In this document: piece by piece, positions 18,410-29,384 of the stretch | Layout: every line of letters starts with the position of its first letter | Numbering within the stretch: position 1 is the first letter of the stretch | NCBI RefSeq assembly: GCF_000788395.1 | Contig: NZ_CP009888.1 | Span: 2,190,001-2,254,000 of the forward strand | Reading direction: 5' to 3' | Length of the DNA stretch: 64,000 nucleotides | From: Pseudoalteromonas piratica | GTDB lineage: Bacteria; Pseudomonadota; Gammaproteobacteria; Enterobacterales; Alteromonadaceae | The notes under the pieces: generated by a model | Seen by the model: the letters and a program-made list of their open reading frames with translations, nothing else | The model's database searches: none | What the model was told of the DNA's origin: nothing | Made by a program: the position numbers and the translations under genes

Positions 18410-18991
18410 TTAATTAATGTTTTTCGTTGATTGCTTCTTTTTTAACACTTTTGCTTGGGCATGCAGGCTCGCTCTCACCATAAGTTCTTGATCTTCTTCG
18501 CGTATATGACTAAATACAAAGCGTGTTTTAAAACCTTCTTCGAACGGTTCAGAATCAATCACTTGAGCAAAGCAAAATACAGCAGCAGCTTCGTCCTCCA
18601 AAAACAGTTTACAACGATAGAACTGGTTCGGTTTATACGGTGTGTTTGTGCATAAGGTAAAACCACTTCCACCAAAACTATGAGTTTCGAGGTTGTCGTC
18701 TTGCTGATTTTCATTCGCTAGAATATGCGACAAGATCAGGTCTATTTTACGTGATTGAAGTTTTAAGTATTGGGCTAGGTCTTCAGCCACATCGCCAAGC
18801 TGCCGCAAAGGGCGCAATGCCGTTTGTTCCAATACGTTTACTTCGTTTGCGAGCTTAAATAAAGGCGGGATAAGTTTGTCTATGTCGCTGTTATCCGTTG
18901 GCAGCTGTGCATCATCGACGGGTTCTAAATGGACAGCAATAACGTGTTCAATTTGAAAATATTGGTTGAATTGCTCGAGCAAGTTAGACAT
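18410..18991 (-). CDS. PilZ-like domain protein with a degenerate c-di-GMP motif
   Basis: 193 residues. The N-terminal half (to about 95) is helical, with LKLQSRKIDLILSHIL resembling the helix that precedes PilZ domains in atypical members. The C-terminal part looks like a PilZ barrel beginning at THSFGGSGFTL. The canonical (D/N)xSxxG motif keeps Ser and Gly but has Thr in the first position, and I find no clear RxxxR upstream. It therefore may bind c-di-GMP weakly or not at all. It is separated from aguA by 60 bases on the same strand. Target unknown. Confidence 0.7.
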   Translation of the reverse strand: MSNLLEQFNQYFQIEHVIAVHLEPVDDAQLPTDNSDIDKLIPPLFKLANEVNVLEQTALRPLRQLGDVAEDLAQYLKLQSRKIDLILSHILANENQQDDNLETHSFGGSGFTLCTNTPYKPNQFYRCKLFLEDEAAAVFCFAQVIDSEPFEEGFKTRFVFSHIREEDQELMVRASLHAQAKVLKKKQSTKNIN

Positions 18992-19027
18992 ATACGGTGC
19001 TATTTAAGTAAATAAATAAATATCTTA

Positions 19028-19049
19028 GCCTGAACAACTCAGTTCAGGC
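19028..19049 (-). terminator. Hairpin after the SulP gene, possible terminator
   Basis: GCCTGAAC / GTTCAGGC, eight perfect pairs with a six-base loop, just downstream of the SulP stop. The following minus-strand bases are AT-rich but not a clean T-run. Confidence 0.45.
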
Positions 19050-19070
19050 AAAGACTTTATGCATTGATTG

Positions 19071-20732
19071 TTAGCTACCCGTAAAAGGGACGTTTTCAAC
19101 TACTTCTAACGACTGGTTAAGTGCATCTAAACGATTATCAACAAAACGATCTTTACCAATCAATTCATCAATACCGAGTCGCTCAAGTTGGTGTTTAGCG
19201 TCTTGATTAGGGCAATACAAAAATACTTCACAATGGGCTTCTATGGCATCCTTAATTGCATTTTCGAGTGCTAAGCCTACAGTCATATCAATCATAGGCA
19301 CATCGCTTAAGTCGAGGATCATTGATTTGTATTTATGTACTGATGAGTGTTGACGCGAAATTGCTTTCGAGACACTAAAAATCATTGGGCCAGACAGGTA
19401 AAAGAATAAAATTTTGCCTTTTGCTTTATCTAAAATGGCACGTTCCGCTTGGTTCAGTGGCACATCGTCATCATCGGCATCACTAATTGCTTTAACTTGT
19501 TTAGCTTGTTCACGGCTCAACCGCTCAATCACAATAATATTGGAGATAAAAACCCCCAGTCCGACTGCAATTAGAAGGTCAACAAAAACAGTTAACAACA
19601 TTACACCATACATGATTGCAGTTTGTTGCAAACTGGCTTTGTGAGCGCGTTGTAAAAAACTCCAGTCGAGAATCGAAATACCCACATAAACAGCAATACC
19701 AGCAAGCACTGCCATTGGGATAGGTTCTATAAGGCTGCCTGCAACAAGCACCACCAACATAAGGATCAAGGCACGTATAATAGCCGCTGCAGGAGAGCGG
19801 GCGCCAACCTGAATGCTGACAACCGTTCCCATTGTTGCACCGGCTCCAGGCAATGCACCAAACAATCCTGAGATCATATTCGCAATACCCTGGCCTTTTA
19901 ATTCTTTGTTTGAATCATGTTCTTGACGCGTAAGTGAATCTGAAATAACTGCAGTCAAAAGTGTATCAATACAACCAAGAGTGCCAAGAACCATGGCCTC
20001 AATTATCATGGTAACAAACTGGTCTGTAGTAAATGTAGGGAAAACAATATTAGGTAAGCCACTTGGGATTTCGCCAATGCGACGTATTCCATCATCACTA
20101 AATAAAATGACTGACACAAGGGTGATTGTGATGAGTGCGACTAACTGAGCAGGGATGTATTTACGGTATTTCTTTGGAAAATAAAATAGGATTGCCAGAG
20201 TCGCAAGTCCTAAAAATAGTTCAGAAAAATGTAAATTAGCAATTAAGTTAGGTAACTCAGATAACGTGCCTACAACGCCACCTGATGGCGGTGTGTGACC
20301 GAGCAGGGGAGCAAACTGTAAAATAATTAAAATAACCCCAATACCTGACATAAAGCCAGATATCACACTGTAAGGCATTAAAGTTACGTATTTGCCGAGC
20401 TTCAAAGAACCGAGTAAAAATTGAAATGCACCAGCCATCATAACCACAGTGAATGCCATGGCTACACCTTGTTCTGGGTGTTTCGCCATCATGGCAGTCA
20501 GCACTGCTGTCATGATCACTGTCATGGGACCAGTCGGTTCAGATATTAACGAGTTAGAACCGCCAAATAAGGCAGCAAACAAACCAACTAGGATAGCTCC
20601 CCAAATGCCTGCCTCAGCGCCTGCGCCAGAGGCAACACCAAATGCAAGGGCGAGTGGTAATGAAATGATTGCTGTAGTGACACCACCGAATAGGTCACCA
20701 CGAAGTTGAAAATGCTTAAATCGCTCAATCAA
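19071..20732 (-). CDS. SulP-family anion transporter with C-terminal STAS domain
   Basis: An inner-membrane anion transporter of the SLC26/SulP family, 553 residues. The first 410 residues hold the multi-helix transport domain, with the family motif near GVASGAGAEAGIWGAILVGLFAALFGGS and a GALPGAGATMGTVVSIQVGARS loop. A STAS domain occupies about 435-545 (MILDLSDVPMIDMTVGLALE). Relatives transport sulfate, bicarbonate or C4-dicarboxylates, and sequence alone does not decide. No carbonic anhydrase or sulfur genes are adjacent. It is a single gene, facing away from lolC across a 203-base divergent region. Confidence 0.92.
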   Translation of the reverse strand: MIERFKHFQLRGDLFGGVTTAIISLPLALAFGVASGAGAEAGIWGAILVGLFAALFGGSNSLISEPTGPMTVIMTAVLTAMMAKHPEQGVAMAFTVVMMAGAFQFLLGSLKLGKYVTLMPYSVISGFMSGIGVILIILQFAPLLGHTPPSGGVVGTLSELPNLIANLHFSELFLGLATLAILFYFPKKYRKYIPAQLVALITITLVSVILFSDDGIRRIGEIPSGLPNIVFPTFTTDQFVTMIIEAMVLGTLGCIDTLLTAVISDSLTRQEHDSNKELKGQGIANMISGLFGALPGAGATMGTVVSIQVGARSPAAAIIRALILMLVVLVAGSLIEPIPMAVLAGIAVYVGISILDWSFLQRAHKASLQQTAIMYGVMLLTVFVDLLIAVGLGVFISNIIVIERLSREQAKQVKAISDADDDDVPLNQAERAILDKAKGKILFFYLSGPMIFSVSKAISRQHSSVHKYKSMILDLSDVPMIDMTVGLALENAIKDAIEAHCEVFLYCPNQDAKHQLERLGIDELIGKDRFVDNRLDALNQSLEVVENVPFTGS

Positions 20733-20935
20733 AAGTTTTACCCCAATTTTTCAGACGCGGTATTCTACCTAGACTCTCCAATAAGTTACAGTAGCTTAAT
20801 GCGATTTAAAGCATAAAACAGCACTGATCAGATCTGTTGTGTAACAAAACAATTCATACACTAGAAAAAAATACATTTATCAAAAAGAAATGTTAAACTT
20901 TCTGCAAATTACACTTATTAAACAATCATTAATCT

Positions 20936-22132
20936 ATGTTTCAGCCAGCTAGTTTGTTTATTGGCATGCGCTATGCGAAATTAGCCAAAGGCAATGGCTT
21001 TATCTCTTTTATTTCATTTTTTTCAATTGCAGGAATTACGCTTGGCATGGTTGCGCTTATTTGTGTAACCAGTGTTATGAATGGTTTTGAAAATCGCTTA
21101 AAACAATCCATGTTGCAGATTGTGCCGCACTTAACACTGTCGCTTAAAAATGAAAATCATCATTCAATAATCGATTTACTTAAAACGAATAGTAAAGTGG
21201 CGTCTGTTTCAAAGTTCAAAAACAGTGAAGGCCTTATTGTATCAAATAGCAAGTTGTTAGCCGCCCAAATATATGGTGTTGATAAGGCACAACAAAACCC
21301 GCTTGTTACTATGCTAAACCCGACGATTATTCAAAAGCTAACCAGTGACAAATATTCAATTGCCATTACAAGGCGTCTTGCAACACAATTAGATGTTAAG
21401 GTTGGTGATAAAGTGCGGTTGATGCTACCTAGTGTCACAACGTTTACGCCGGTAGGTCGTATGCCGTCGCAGCGACTTTTTACAATATCAGTGTTAATAG
21501 ACAATCCGGCGTTTCACGCTCAAGTTGTATTAACCAATACGGCTGATTTACTACGTTTGAATCGCATAAAGTCAAAAGAGTTTAATGAGTATGCTGTTTA
21601 TTTGAACGATCCATTCCAATTAGATGCACTGCTCACTGAAATACCACAATTGCAGCCTCTAAAAGTGGCAGATTGGACAGATAGCCAAGGTTCATTATTT
21701 TCTGCTGTCGCCATGGAAAAACGCATTATGAGCTTATTATTAGGGCTTATTATTTTAGTGGCAGTTTTTAATATACTTTCGGCGCTCACCATGATGGTGT
21801 CAGAAAAACAATCTGAAATTGCAATATTGCAAACTCTCGGCCTAACGCCTAATGGTGTTTTGCAAGTGTTTATGGTGCAAGGACTGTTTAACGGATTAGT
21901 CGGAAGTATATTAGGTGTGGCGTTGGGTTTGAGTGTCGCAATGAATATCAATGAGATTTTAGCATTACTGGGCATTCAAATTATTGCTGGCATGCAATTA
22001 CCCGTGGACGTGTCACTTCTGCAAGTTTTAATTATTTTCTATCTCAGCATTATTATGAGCTATCTTGCCACCTTCTACCCAGCAAGACGTGCGTCTAAAT
22101 TAGCTCCAGCACAGGTATTACGCTATGAATAA
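20936..22132 (+). CDS. lolC: Lipoprotein-releasing ABC transporter permease LolC
   Basis: One of two inner-membrane permeases of the LolCDE complex, which extracts mature lipoproteins from the inner membrane and hands them to LolA. It has 398 residues with one N-terminal helix (about 22-47), a large periplasmic domain to about 260, then three FtsX-type helices. The MRYAKLAKGNGFISFISFFSIAGI opening is typical of LolC. The last bases overlap lolD by eight, so lolC-lolD-lolE are translationally coupled. Confidence 0.95.
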   Translation: MFQPASLFIGMRYAKLAKGNGFISFISFFSIAGITLGMVALICVTSVMNGFENRLKQSMLQIVPHLTLSLKNENHHSIIDLLKTNSKVASVSKFKNSEGLIVSNSKLLAAQIYGVDKAQQNPLVTMLNPTIIQKLTSDKYSIAITRRLATQLDVKVGDKVRLMLPSVTTFTPVGRMPSQRLFTISVLIDNPAFHAQVVLTNTADLLRLNRIKSKEFNEYAVYLNDPFQLDALLTEIPQLQPLKVADWTDSQGSLFSAVAMEKRIMSLLLGLIILVAVFNILSALTMMVSEKQSEIAILQTLGLTPNGVLQVFMVQGLFNGLVGSILGVALGLSVAMNINEILALLGIQIIAGMQLPVDVSLLQVLIIFYLSIIMSYLATFYPARRASKLAPAQVLRYE

Positions 22133-22808
22133 TCACGTTGTTGTTAAATGTGAGCATTTAACTAAATCATACCAAGATGGCGACGTTCAGCTTGATATAT
22201 TAAATGATCTAAATCTAGAACTTGAAGCTGGAACAACATTAGCCATTGTTGGCAGTTCAGGCTCTGGCAAAAGTACTTTATTGCATTTACTTGGTACGCT
22301 TGATAAGCCAAATCATGGCTCGATCAAAATAAAAGATACTGACACCACCCAGTTAAATCGCAAGCAGCAAGCAGATTTTCGAAATAAACACATCGGTTTT
22401 ATCTATCAATTTCACCATTTATTAATGGAGTTCAGCGCGCTTGAAAATGTGATGCTGCCATTATTGATAGCGGGTGTGTCAAAATCTGACGCAAAAAAAC
22501 AAGCAATTGCGATGTTAGAGAATGTGGGGTTAAGTCACCGTGTATCGCATAAACCCGATCAACTATCAGGTGGCGAAAGACAGCGTGTTGCCATTGCTCG
22601 AGCACTCATTACAAAACCTGCGCTGGTATTGGCTGACGAACCAACGGGTAATTTAGATAAAGACAATGGTGAAAAAATTTACGAATTAATTAATCAATTA
22701 AAAGTAAGTCATAACACAGCGTTTGTTGTTGTAACCCATGATTTGGCGTTGGCTGCGAAACTCGATAAAACGATGTTTATCAAAGACGGCAAGTTGGCTA
22801 GCGAATGA
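22125..22808 (+). CDS. lolD: Lipoprotein-releasing ABC transporter ATPase LolD
   Basis: The 227-residue ATPase that powers LolCE. Walker A is GSSGSGKST, the signature is [15 protein letters not shown], and Walker B with the following loop is [12 protein letters not shown]. The LolD-type Q-loop region [25 protein letters not shown] supports LolD over other FtsE/MacB-class ATPases, as does its place between lolC and lolE. It overlaps both neighbours by a few bases. Confidence 0.97.
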   Translation: MNNHVVVKCEHLTKSYQDGDVQLDILNDLNLELEAGTTLAIVGSSGSGKSTLLHLLGTLDKPNHGSIKIKDTDTTQLNRKQQADFRNKHIGFIYQFHHLLMEFSALENVMLPLLIAGVSKSDAKKQAIAMLENVGLSHRVSHKPDQLSGGERQRVAIARALITKPALVLADEPTGNLDKDNGEKIYELINQLKVSHNTAFVVVTHDLALAAKLDKTMFIKDGKLASE

Positions 22809-24034
22809 GTTTAAGTATTTATTTAGTTAAAGGCTTTAGAAGGGGCAAGGGAGAACAGTCTGTAAGCGGGTTCTTCAATAAGTCTTCGACCATCGGTATC
22901 TCTTTGGGTGTATCCGTACTGATTTTAGCACTGTCAGTAATTAACGGTTTTGAATTAGCGCTTAAAGATAGGTTATTGAGTGTGATACCGCATATTGAGT
23001 ATTACGCTCCGTCTAAACCGTTAGATAATTTTGCACATCACCAAACGAAATTATTAACTCACGCCGAAGTTAAAGCGGTTGCACCTTACATAAAGTTAAA
23101 TGCCATGGTCTCTCATCAGAGCAAAATGCATGGGGTGGTGTTAAAAGGCATTGATTCAATGCGTGAGCAATCAGTTTCAAAAAGTAGTGAATACGTTGTA
23201 CCAGCACAAAGTTTTAATCATCTTGATGAAGGCGAGATTATTTTAGGAGAGGCACTCGCTCAGCAGCTTGAACTAACCGTTGGCGATAAGGTAAATGTTT
23301 TATTACCAGAACCCGGAACGCAATCACTCGCAAGTATCAACCGTATCAGCTTAACCTTAGTCGGCACAATTAACCTCGGCGGCCAACTGGATATGAATTT
23401 TGGCCAAATATCGTTGCGCCAAGCGCAAAAATTAAAGCAGTTTTCAGATTCACAGTTTGACGGACTTCAAGTAAAAGTGGCGGATGTCTTTGCTGCAAGA
23501 CAAAGCGCATTGGCTATTGGGCAATTACTTGATGAATTAGTCTATATTGAGACTTGGTACCGTTCGCAAGGTAATCTCTATCAAGACATTCAGATGGTGC
23601 GATTAATTGTTTATATAACCGTATTTTTAATTGTTGCTGTCGCGAGTTTTAATATTGTTTCTACACTGGTTATGGAAGTAAAAGAAAAGCAATCAAGTAT
23701 TGCAATTTTAAAAACCATGGGGGCAACTGATGGCACTATTATTCGCTGCTTCATTTTGCAAGGTGTTCACCAAGCTGCGATTGGCTTAGGTTTAGGACTG
23801 GCTTTGGGGATTTTACTGTCATTATCAATCAGTGATATTTACTTGTTCACAAGTGAAATAATGGGTAAAAACGTACTCTCTGGTGTGTATTTTATCGATT
23901 ATCTGCCAAGCGAAATTAAGATACAAGACCTTGCCATCACCGCAGGAATTACGTTTGTTATGGCGATATTAGCTTGCATTTACCCGGCGATTAAAGCCAG
24001 CAAAACAGACCCTGCCAAAATACTAGGACATTAA
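22805..24034 (+). CDS. lolE: Lipoprotein-releasing ABC transporter permease LolE
   Basis: The second LolCDE permease, 409 residues with the same four-helix layout as LolC and a periplasmic domain between residues 50 and 270. The N-terminus (ISLGVSVLILALSVINGFELALKDRLLSVIPHI) is LolE-like. It overlaps lolD by four bases (ATGA). The partner LolA is encoded at 46370-47053. The stop is followed immediately by the gltS start. Confidence 0.95.
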   Translation: MSLSIYLVKGFRRGKGEQSVSGFFNKSSTIGISLGVSVLILALSVINGFELALKDRLLSVIPHIEYYAPSKPLDNFAHHQTKLLTHAEVKAVAPYIKLNAMVSHQSKMHGVVLKGIDSMREQSVSKSSEYVVPAQSFNHLDEGEIILGEALAQQLELTVGDKVNVLLPEPGTQSLASINRISLTLVGTINLGGQLDMNFGQISLRQAQKLKQFSDSQFDGLQVKVADVFAARQSALAIGQLLDELVYIETWYRSQGNLYQDIQMVRLIVYITVFLIVAVASFNIVSTLVMEVKEKQSSIAILKTMGATDGTIIRCFILQGVHQAAIGLGLGLALGILLSLSISDIYLFTSEIMGKNVLSGVYFIDYLPSEIKIQDLAITAGITFVMAILACIYPAIKASKTDPAKILGH

Positions 24035-25240
24035 ATGATAATTGATGAACGGCTTACATTAATGACGGCAATTTTAGTTTACTTCTTGGGTAAATGGTTG
24101 AATCGCCGTTATAAGCCGTTACAAAGCTTTAATATTCCAGAACCGGTTACGGGCGGTATCATTGCTTCATCCGTGTTTGCTTTACTTTTTTATTTATTTA
24201 ACCTCGAAGTGACCTTTTCTCTTGAACAAAGGGATCTTTTACTGATTATCTTTTTCACCACAATTGGCTTAAATGCACAATTAAGCAGCCTGATTACAGG
24301 GGGTAAAAGCTTATTGGTGTTATTAGTGCTCGCGGTTGGGTTTTTGTTTTTACAAAATATTGTTGGTATCTCAGTGTTTAGTGCTTTTGGTATGCCACCA
24401 ATTACGGGTCTCCTAGGTGGCTCGATTTCGCTTAGTGGTGGCCATGGTACAGCAATTGCGTGGTCTCCAATCTTTGAAAAAAATTATGACTTAACTGGTG
24501 CAGCTGAGCTGGCTTTAGCATGTTCCACTTTTGGACTTATATTTGGTGGTGTGCTTGGGGGACCGATTGCAAAATTTATAATTGAAAAGCATCAGCTCAA
24601 ACAAACTGTTTATTCTGCTCAGCCTTTGCAAATTGGTGTTTCCCATGAAAATGCAAAATTTGCAAGTGTGAACATCGACCAGTTCTTGATCAGTGTATTT
24701 GTAATTTTATTGGCGATAGGTTTAGGTGACCGAATTGAAGCAACATTAAAATACTTTAATTTTGAGTTGCCGTTATTTGTCTGTTGCTTGTTTGCAGGCA
24801 TTATCATTACCAATATATTGCCCAAACTATTCGATTTAAAGATGTGGCCAACTAACAGTGCATCTTTATCATTTATTTCAGATGTTTGCTTAGGTTTATT
24901 TTTGGCGATGTCATTGATGAGTATAAAGATTTGGACTTTGGCTAATTTGGCGATTCCATTTTTTGTGCTTTTATTATGTCAAGTACTGGTAACCGTGCTT
25001 TATTGTACCTACGCAGTTTTTCCAAGTTTAGGCAAAAATTATGATGCTGCGGTGATGGCATCCGGTTATGCTGGACTGACTTTGGGGGCAACGCCAACCG
25101 CAATTGCAAATATGACGGCAGTCACGCAGCATTACACGCCATCGCCTAAAGCTTTTATCGTTGTGCCTTTAGTCGGCGCATTTTTTATTGATATTGTAAA
25201 TGCACTCGTTATTAATCAATTTATAACTTGGTTGGGATAA
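24035..25240 (+). CDS. gltS: Sodium/glutamate symporter GltS
   Basis: A 401-residue inner-membrane carrier of the glutamate:Na+ symporter family, with ten or so helices in two inverted halves. Each half has a GGxxxxxGTxxA-type re-entrant loop: LSGGHGTAIAWSP near 135 and GYAGLTLGATPTAIANM near 345. It imports glutamate with sodium, which suits a marine bacterium. The ATG directly abuts the lolE stop without a spacer, so it is probably translated by coupling from the lol operon, an unusual companion for lipoprotein-sorting genes. Confidence 0.93.
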   Translation: MIIDERLTLMTAILVYFLGKWLNRRYKPLQSFNIPEPVTGGIIASSVFALLFYLFNLEVTFSLEQRDLLLIIFFTTIGLNAQLSSLITGGKSLLVLLVLAVGFLFLQNIVGISVFSAFGMPPITGLLGGSISLSGGHGTAIAWSPIFEKNYDLTGAAELALACSTFGLIFGGVLGGPIAKFIIEKHQLKQTVYSAQPLQIGVSHENAKFASVNIDQFLISVFVILLAIGLGDRIEATLKYFNFELPLFVCCLFAGIIITNILPKLFDLKMWPTNSASLSFISDVCLGLFLAMSLMSIKIWTLANLAIPFFVLLLCQVLVTVLYCTYAVFPSLGKNYDAAVMASGYAGLTLGATPTAIANMTAVTQHYTPSPKAFIVVPLVGAFFIDIVNALVINQFITWLG

Positions 25241-25242
25241 AA

Positions 25243-25773
25243 ATGAATTATCAAACGGTATATGACTTTTGGTTTAACACGTTAACGGCTGAGCAATGGT
25301 TTGCAGTGGACCATGATGTTGATGAATTAATATCACAAAAATTTAAATCTACGTTAGAAGCGGCAAAGGCTGGCGAATTGTTTGAGTGGCGTACTTCTGC
25401 TCAAGGCGCACTCTGTGAAATTATTGTCTTAGACCAGTTTTCACGAAATATATACCGCGGAACGCCTGCTGCATTTAATCAGGATGCAACAGCACTCGTT
25501 CTAGCACAACAGGCAATCGAAAAATGGTTTGATAAACAACTGAATGAAACCGAGGTAGGTTTCTTATATTTACCTTATATGCACAGTGAAAGTAAGATAA
25601 TTCATGAAATAGCGCTTTCTCTGTATAAGAATCATCCGAGTTATGACTTTGAAGTTGCACATAAAAACATTATCGACCAATTTGGACGCTACCCTCATCG
25701 TAATCAAATTCTTGGCCGAGTATCGAGTGAACAAGAATTAACATTTCTGACACAACCCAATTCATCTTTTTAA
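25243..25773 (+). CDS. DUF924 family protein
   Basis: 176 residues from the ATG at 25243. An in-frame TTG at 25228 would overlap gltS, but GGGAT before the ATG favours the latter. Family hallmarks are VYDFWFNTLTAEQWFAVD at the start, IIVLDQFSRNIYRGTPAAFNQD in the middle, YLPYMHSESKIIHE, and FGRYPHRNQILGR near the end. The fold is all-helical and TPR-like, and the biochemical function is not known. It follows gltS after two bases and closes the lolC-to-DUF924 run. Confidence 0.92.
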   Translation: MNYQTVYDFWFNTLTAEQWFAVDHDVDELISQKFKSTLEAAKAGELFEWRTSAQGALCEIIVLDQFSRNIYRGTPAAFNQDATALVLAQQAIEKWFDKQLNETEVGFLYLPYMHSESKIIHEIALSLYKNHPSYDFEVAHKNIIDQFGRYPHRNQILGRVSSEQELTFLTQPNSSF

Positions 25774-25841
25774 CGTTACCGCTTGCTTTGGTTGTGTTGA
25801 ATCAGTAGAGTGGGGCAATTGAAATTTTCTAAAGATGTATT

Positions 25842-26282
25842 ATGGAAAACCAAGAACAAAAACCACAACCAACACAAGCTGAAATTGATGCTGCACGAAA
25901 CCAATGGACACGCGAAACATTAGATCGTGCGAATAAACACCTTGCAGAAAAAGGTATTTTACCAAAAGCAATTTTAGATAAAGAAAGCCGTTACCTTGCT
26001 CCTATGTGTGCTATTTGGAAGATCAAAAGCCAACAAGGTAAAACATACTGGGTAATTTCTGGCAATCTACCAACAGATCATGTAGAAGTGACTGCAGCAA
26101 CGAATGCGCGTGATGCATTGCGATATTTTTCATTCCAATGGCAAATGAAAGCGGAAGAGATTATGAATGCAGGTGTACGCGAAAAAGCGCAAGTCGATTT
26201 CGCAAACTTGCTAGTAAACCGCGCACACGGTTTATATGATCTTTACAATAACGACAAACTTTGGGCTAGTGTACCAGCGTAA
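25842..26282 (+). CDS. DUF4826 family protein, function unknown
   Basis: A 146-residue soluble protein, helical at both ends with a short central beta-stretch (GKTYWVISGNLPTDHVEVT). It fits DUF4826, a small family seen mainly in Alteromonadales and relatives (from memory). The conserved-looking part is ESRYLAPMCAIWKI through ARDALRYFSFQWQMKAE. It has no export signal. The 3' end overlaps the convergent GNAT gene by 17 bases. The family call is moderate and no role can be assigned. Confidence 0.75.
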   Translation: MENQEQKPQPTQAEIDAARNQWTRETLDRANKHLAEKGILPKAILDKESRYLAPMCAIWKIKSQQGKTYWVISGNLPTDHVEVTAATNARDALRYFSFQWQMKAEEIMNAGVREKAQVDFANLLVNRAHGLYDLYNNDKLWASVPA

Positions 26283-26724
26283 AAGGTTTAGGATCAAAGC
26301 GTGACAGCGGACACACAAGACGTTGTCGCGCAATGCCTGCTTCCATAAACACGTTCCCACGGGCTGCATAACCACACTGTGTGAATTTATCTTTTTCAGT
26401 AATATTGCAGTTAAAAGATAATTCTTCTGCACCTAATTGTTTTGCACACAATGCAATCTGTTGAAACATTAGGGTGTAAAATTCATTAGTACGATAAGCT
26501 TGTAACACAGCGACACGCCCAATTTCACCTTGGTTATTGATGCGCGCTGTCGCAATACTGTTACCGTTATGGTCAAAACCAAGCAAGTGCTGGTAATTTA
26601 AATCGCATTTATCAAATTCAATATCAGCAGGGATATGGTATTCATATACAAATACTTTTTCTCTCACTTGCTGTAATTCTTTGCGTTTTTCTCGCCATGT
26701 CACTTGCTTAAATGTAAAGCTCAT
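26266..26724 (-). CDS. GNAT-family N-acetyltransferase-like protein
   Basis: A 153-residue protein from the ATG at 26724, which has AGAGG five to six bases upstream; the in-frame start at 26751 would overlap roxA. The layout is that of a GNAT acyltransferase of the ElaA type: MSFTFKQVTWREKRKELQQVREKVFVYEYHIP at the start, ATARINNQGEIGRVAVLQAYRTNEF as the acetyl-CoA-binding strand and loop, and FTQCGYAARGNVFMEAGI before the end. The pyrophosphate loop is less conserved than usual, as in many divergent members. It follows roxA closely and may be cotranscribed. Substrate unknown. Confidence 0.8.
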   Translation of the reverse strand: MSFTFKQVTWREKRKELQQVREKVFVYEYHIPADIEFDKCDLNYQHLLGFDHNGNSIATARINNQGEIGRVAVLQAYRTNEFYTLMFQQIALCAKQLGAEELSFNCNITEKDKFTQCGYAARGNVFMEAGIARQRLVCPLSRFDPKPFTLVH

Positions 26725-26735
26725 TTGTGCCTCTA

Positions 26736-27905
26736 CTAATCGATGTACCAATAGCCCTCATTTAAAAGATTAGTAAAGTTTTGTATAAAGTGTGAACAAC
26801 TTGTGGAACTTTTTATCTGATCAGAGGTCACAGTCACGTTCTCGCAAAGTACCTTCACCCATTCCAAGCAGGAAGCTGGTAGTGTTAATACTTCACCATT
26901 TACGGCAAATAACACAGAGTGATCTGTTGATAAGTAGAAACAACGAAGACCACCTAAACGATTGATTTCACAACTTTGTTGTAACAATTCAATGAGATAA
27001 TTTTCATCAAATTCATCTTCAATCGGTGCTAAGTCTAAATCGTGTTTAGCTTCACTGAGGCTCTGTAATAACCACAAATTAAAATCGTGACTGTTATTAA
27101 GAGCATCTAACATTTGGGCTTTAACGTCATTCACCTCGCTTTGCAAAAACGCGCCAGGGTTTTGACGTAATTGAAGATTAGGGTCACTGTAGCGTTTATT
27201 ACCTGAATCATTATCAATTAAGTAATCTGAAAACGACGATAACATTTCGCGTTGATTAGGTGCTCTAAAACCGACTGAGTAGTTCATAGCGTTTTCAACT
27301 GCATAGCCTTCATGTGGGCAGCCAGGCGGAATATATAAAATATCACCAGCTTCAAGTACTTCATCAATACAGGCATCAAATCCATCGATTTGTAATAGAT
27401 CTTTGCACGGAATCACTTCATTGAAGGTTTGCTTAGATTCTCCAACGCGCCAATGTCGCTTACCTTGGCCTTGAATAATAAACACATCGTATTGATCCAA
27501 GTGAGGCCCTACGCCACCATTCGGTGTTGAGAAACTGATCATTAAATCATCGATGCGCCAGTTAGGGATAAAGCGAAACGGTTCGATTAAGGCGGCAGCC
27601 TCAGGGTGCCAATGGTCAACAGCTTGCACAAGTAGGGTACTATTTTTAGGTGTTAGTAACTCAAAATCTTCAAAAGGACCGTGGTGTGCTTGCCACTCAT
27701 TATTGTGATTTGAAATAAGACGTGACTCAATGCATTCTTCCATTGCAAGGCCAGCAAGTTCATCTGGACTAATTGGATCAACAAAATCATTAAAACCAGA
27801 CTTAATTAATGCCGGCTTTTTTTGCCAATATTCATTAATGAATTCTTGTTTAGAGAGGGTTTTCACACCGTTTGGTGTTTTGATATTGAAACTGAGCTGG
27901 TACAT
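26736..27905 (-). CDS. roxA: Ribosomal protein L16 arginine 3-hydroxylase (cupin/JmjC oxygenase)
   Basis: A 2-oxoglutarate- and Fe(II)-dependent oxygenase of the YcfD/RoxA family that hydroxylates an arginine of 50S protein L16. It has 389 residues. The iron ligands are His135 and Asp137 (GPHLDQYDVF) and His198 (CPHEGYAVENAMNYSVGFRAP). Arg150 in GKRHWRVG is a candidate 2-oxoglutarate contact. The C-terminal third is a helical dimerisation and winged-helix region. The family also contains MINA/NO66 homologues, but context and length point to RoxA. The purB terminator lies just upstream. Confidence 0.92.
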   Translation of the reverse strand: MYQLSFNIKTPNGVKTLSKQEFINEYWQKKPALIKSGFNDFVDPISPDELAGLAMEECIESRLISNHNNEWQAHHGPFEDFELLTPKNSTLLVQAVDHWHPEAAALIEPFRFIPNWRIDDLMISFSTPNGGVGPHLDQYDVFIIQGQGKRHWRVGESKQTFNEVIPCKDLLQIDGFDACIDEVLEAGDILYIPPGCPHEGYAVENAMNYSVGFRAPNQREMLSSFSDYLIDNDSGNKRYSDPNLQLRQNPGAFLQSEVNDVKAQMLDALNNSHDFNLWLLQSLSEAKHDLDLAPIEDEFDENYLIELLQQSCEINRLGGLRCFYLSTDHSVLFAVNGEVLTLPASCLEWVKVLCENVTVTSDQIKSSTSCSHFIQNFTNLLNEGYWYID

Positions 27906-27928
27906 ATGAGTCTCTAATTTTTATAATA

Positions 27929-27966
27929 AAAAAGCGAAAGATATTAGAAATACCTTTCGCTTTTTA
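27929..27966 (-). terminator. Rho-independent terminator after purB
   Basis: AAAAGCGAAAG / CTTTCGCTTTT stem with a 13-base loop and T-run on the minus strand, between purB and roxA. Confidence 0.85.
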
Positions 27967-27985
27967 TTCAAGCTAAAACTGCTGG

Positions 27986-29377
<1,392 letters not shown>

Positions 29378-29384
29378 CTAGAGA

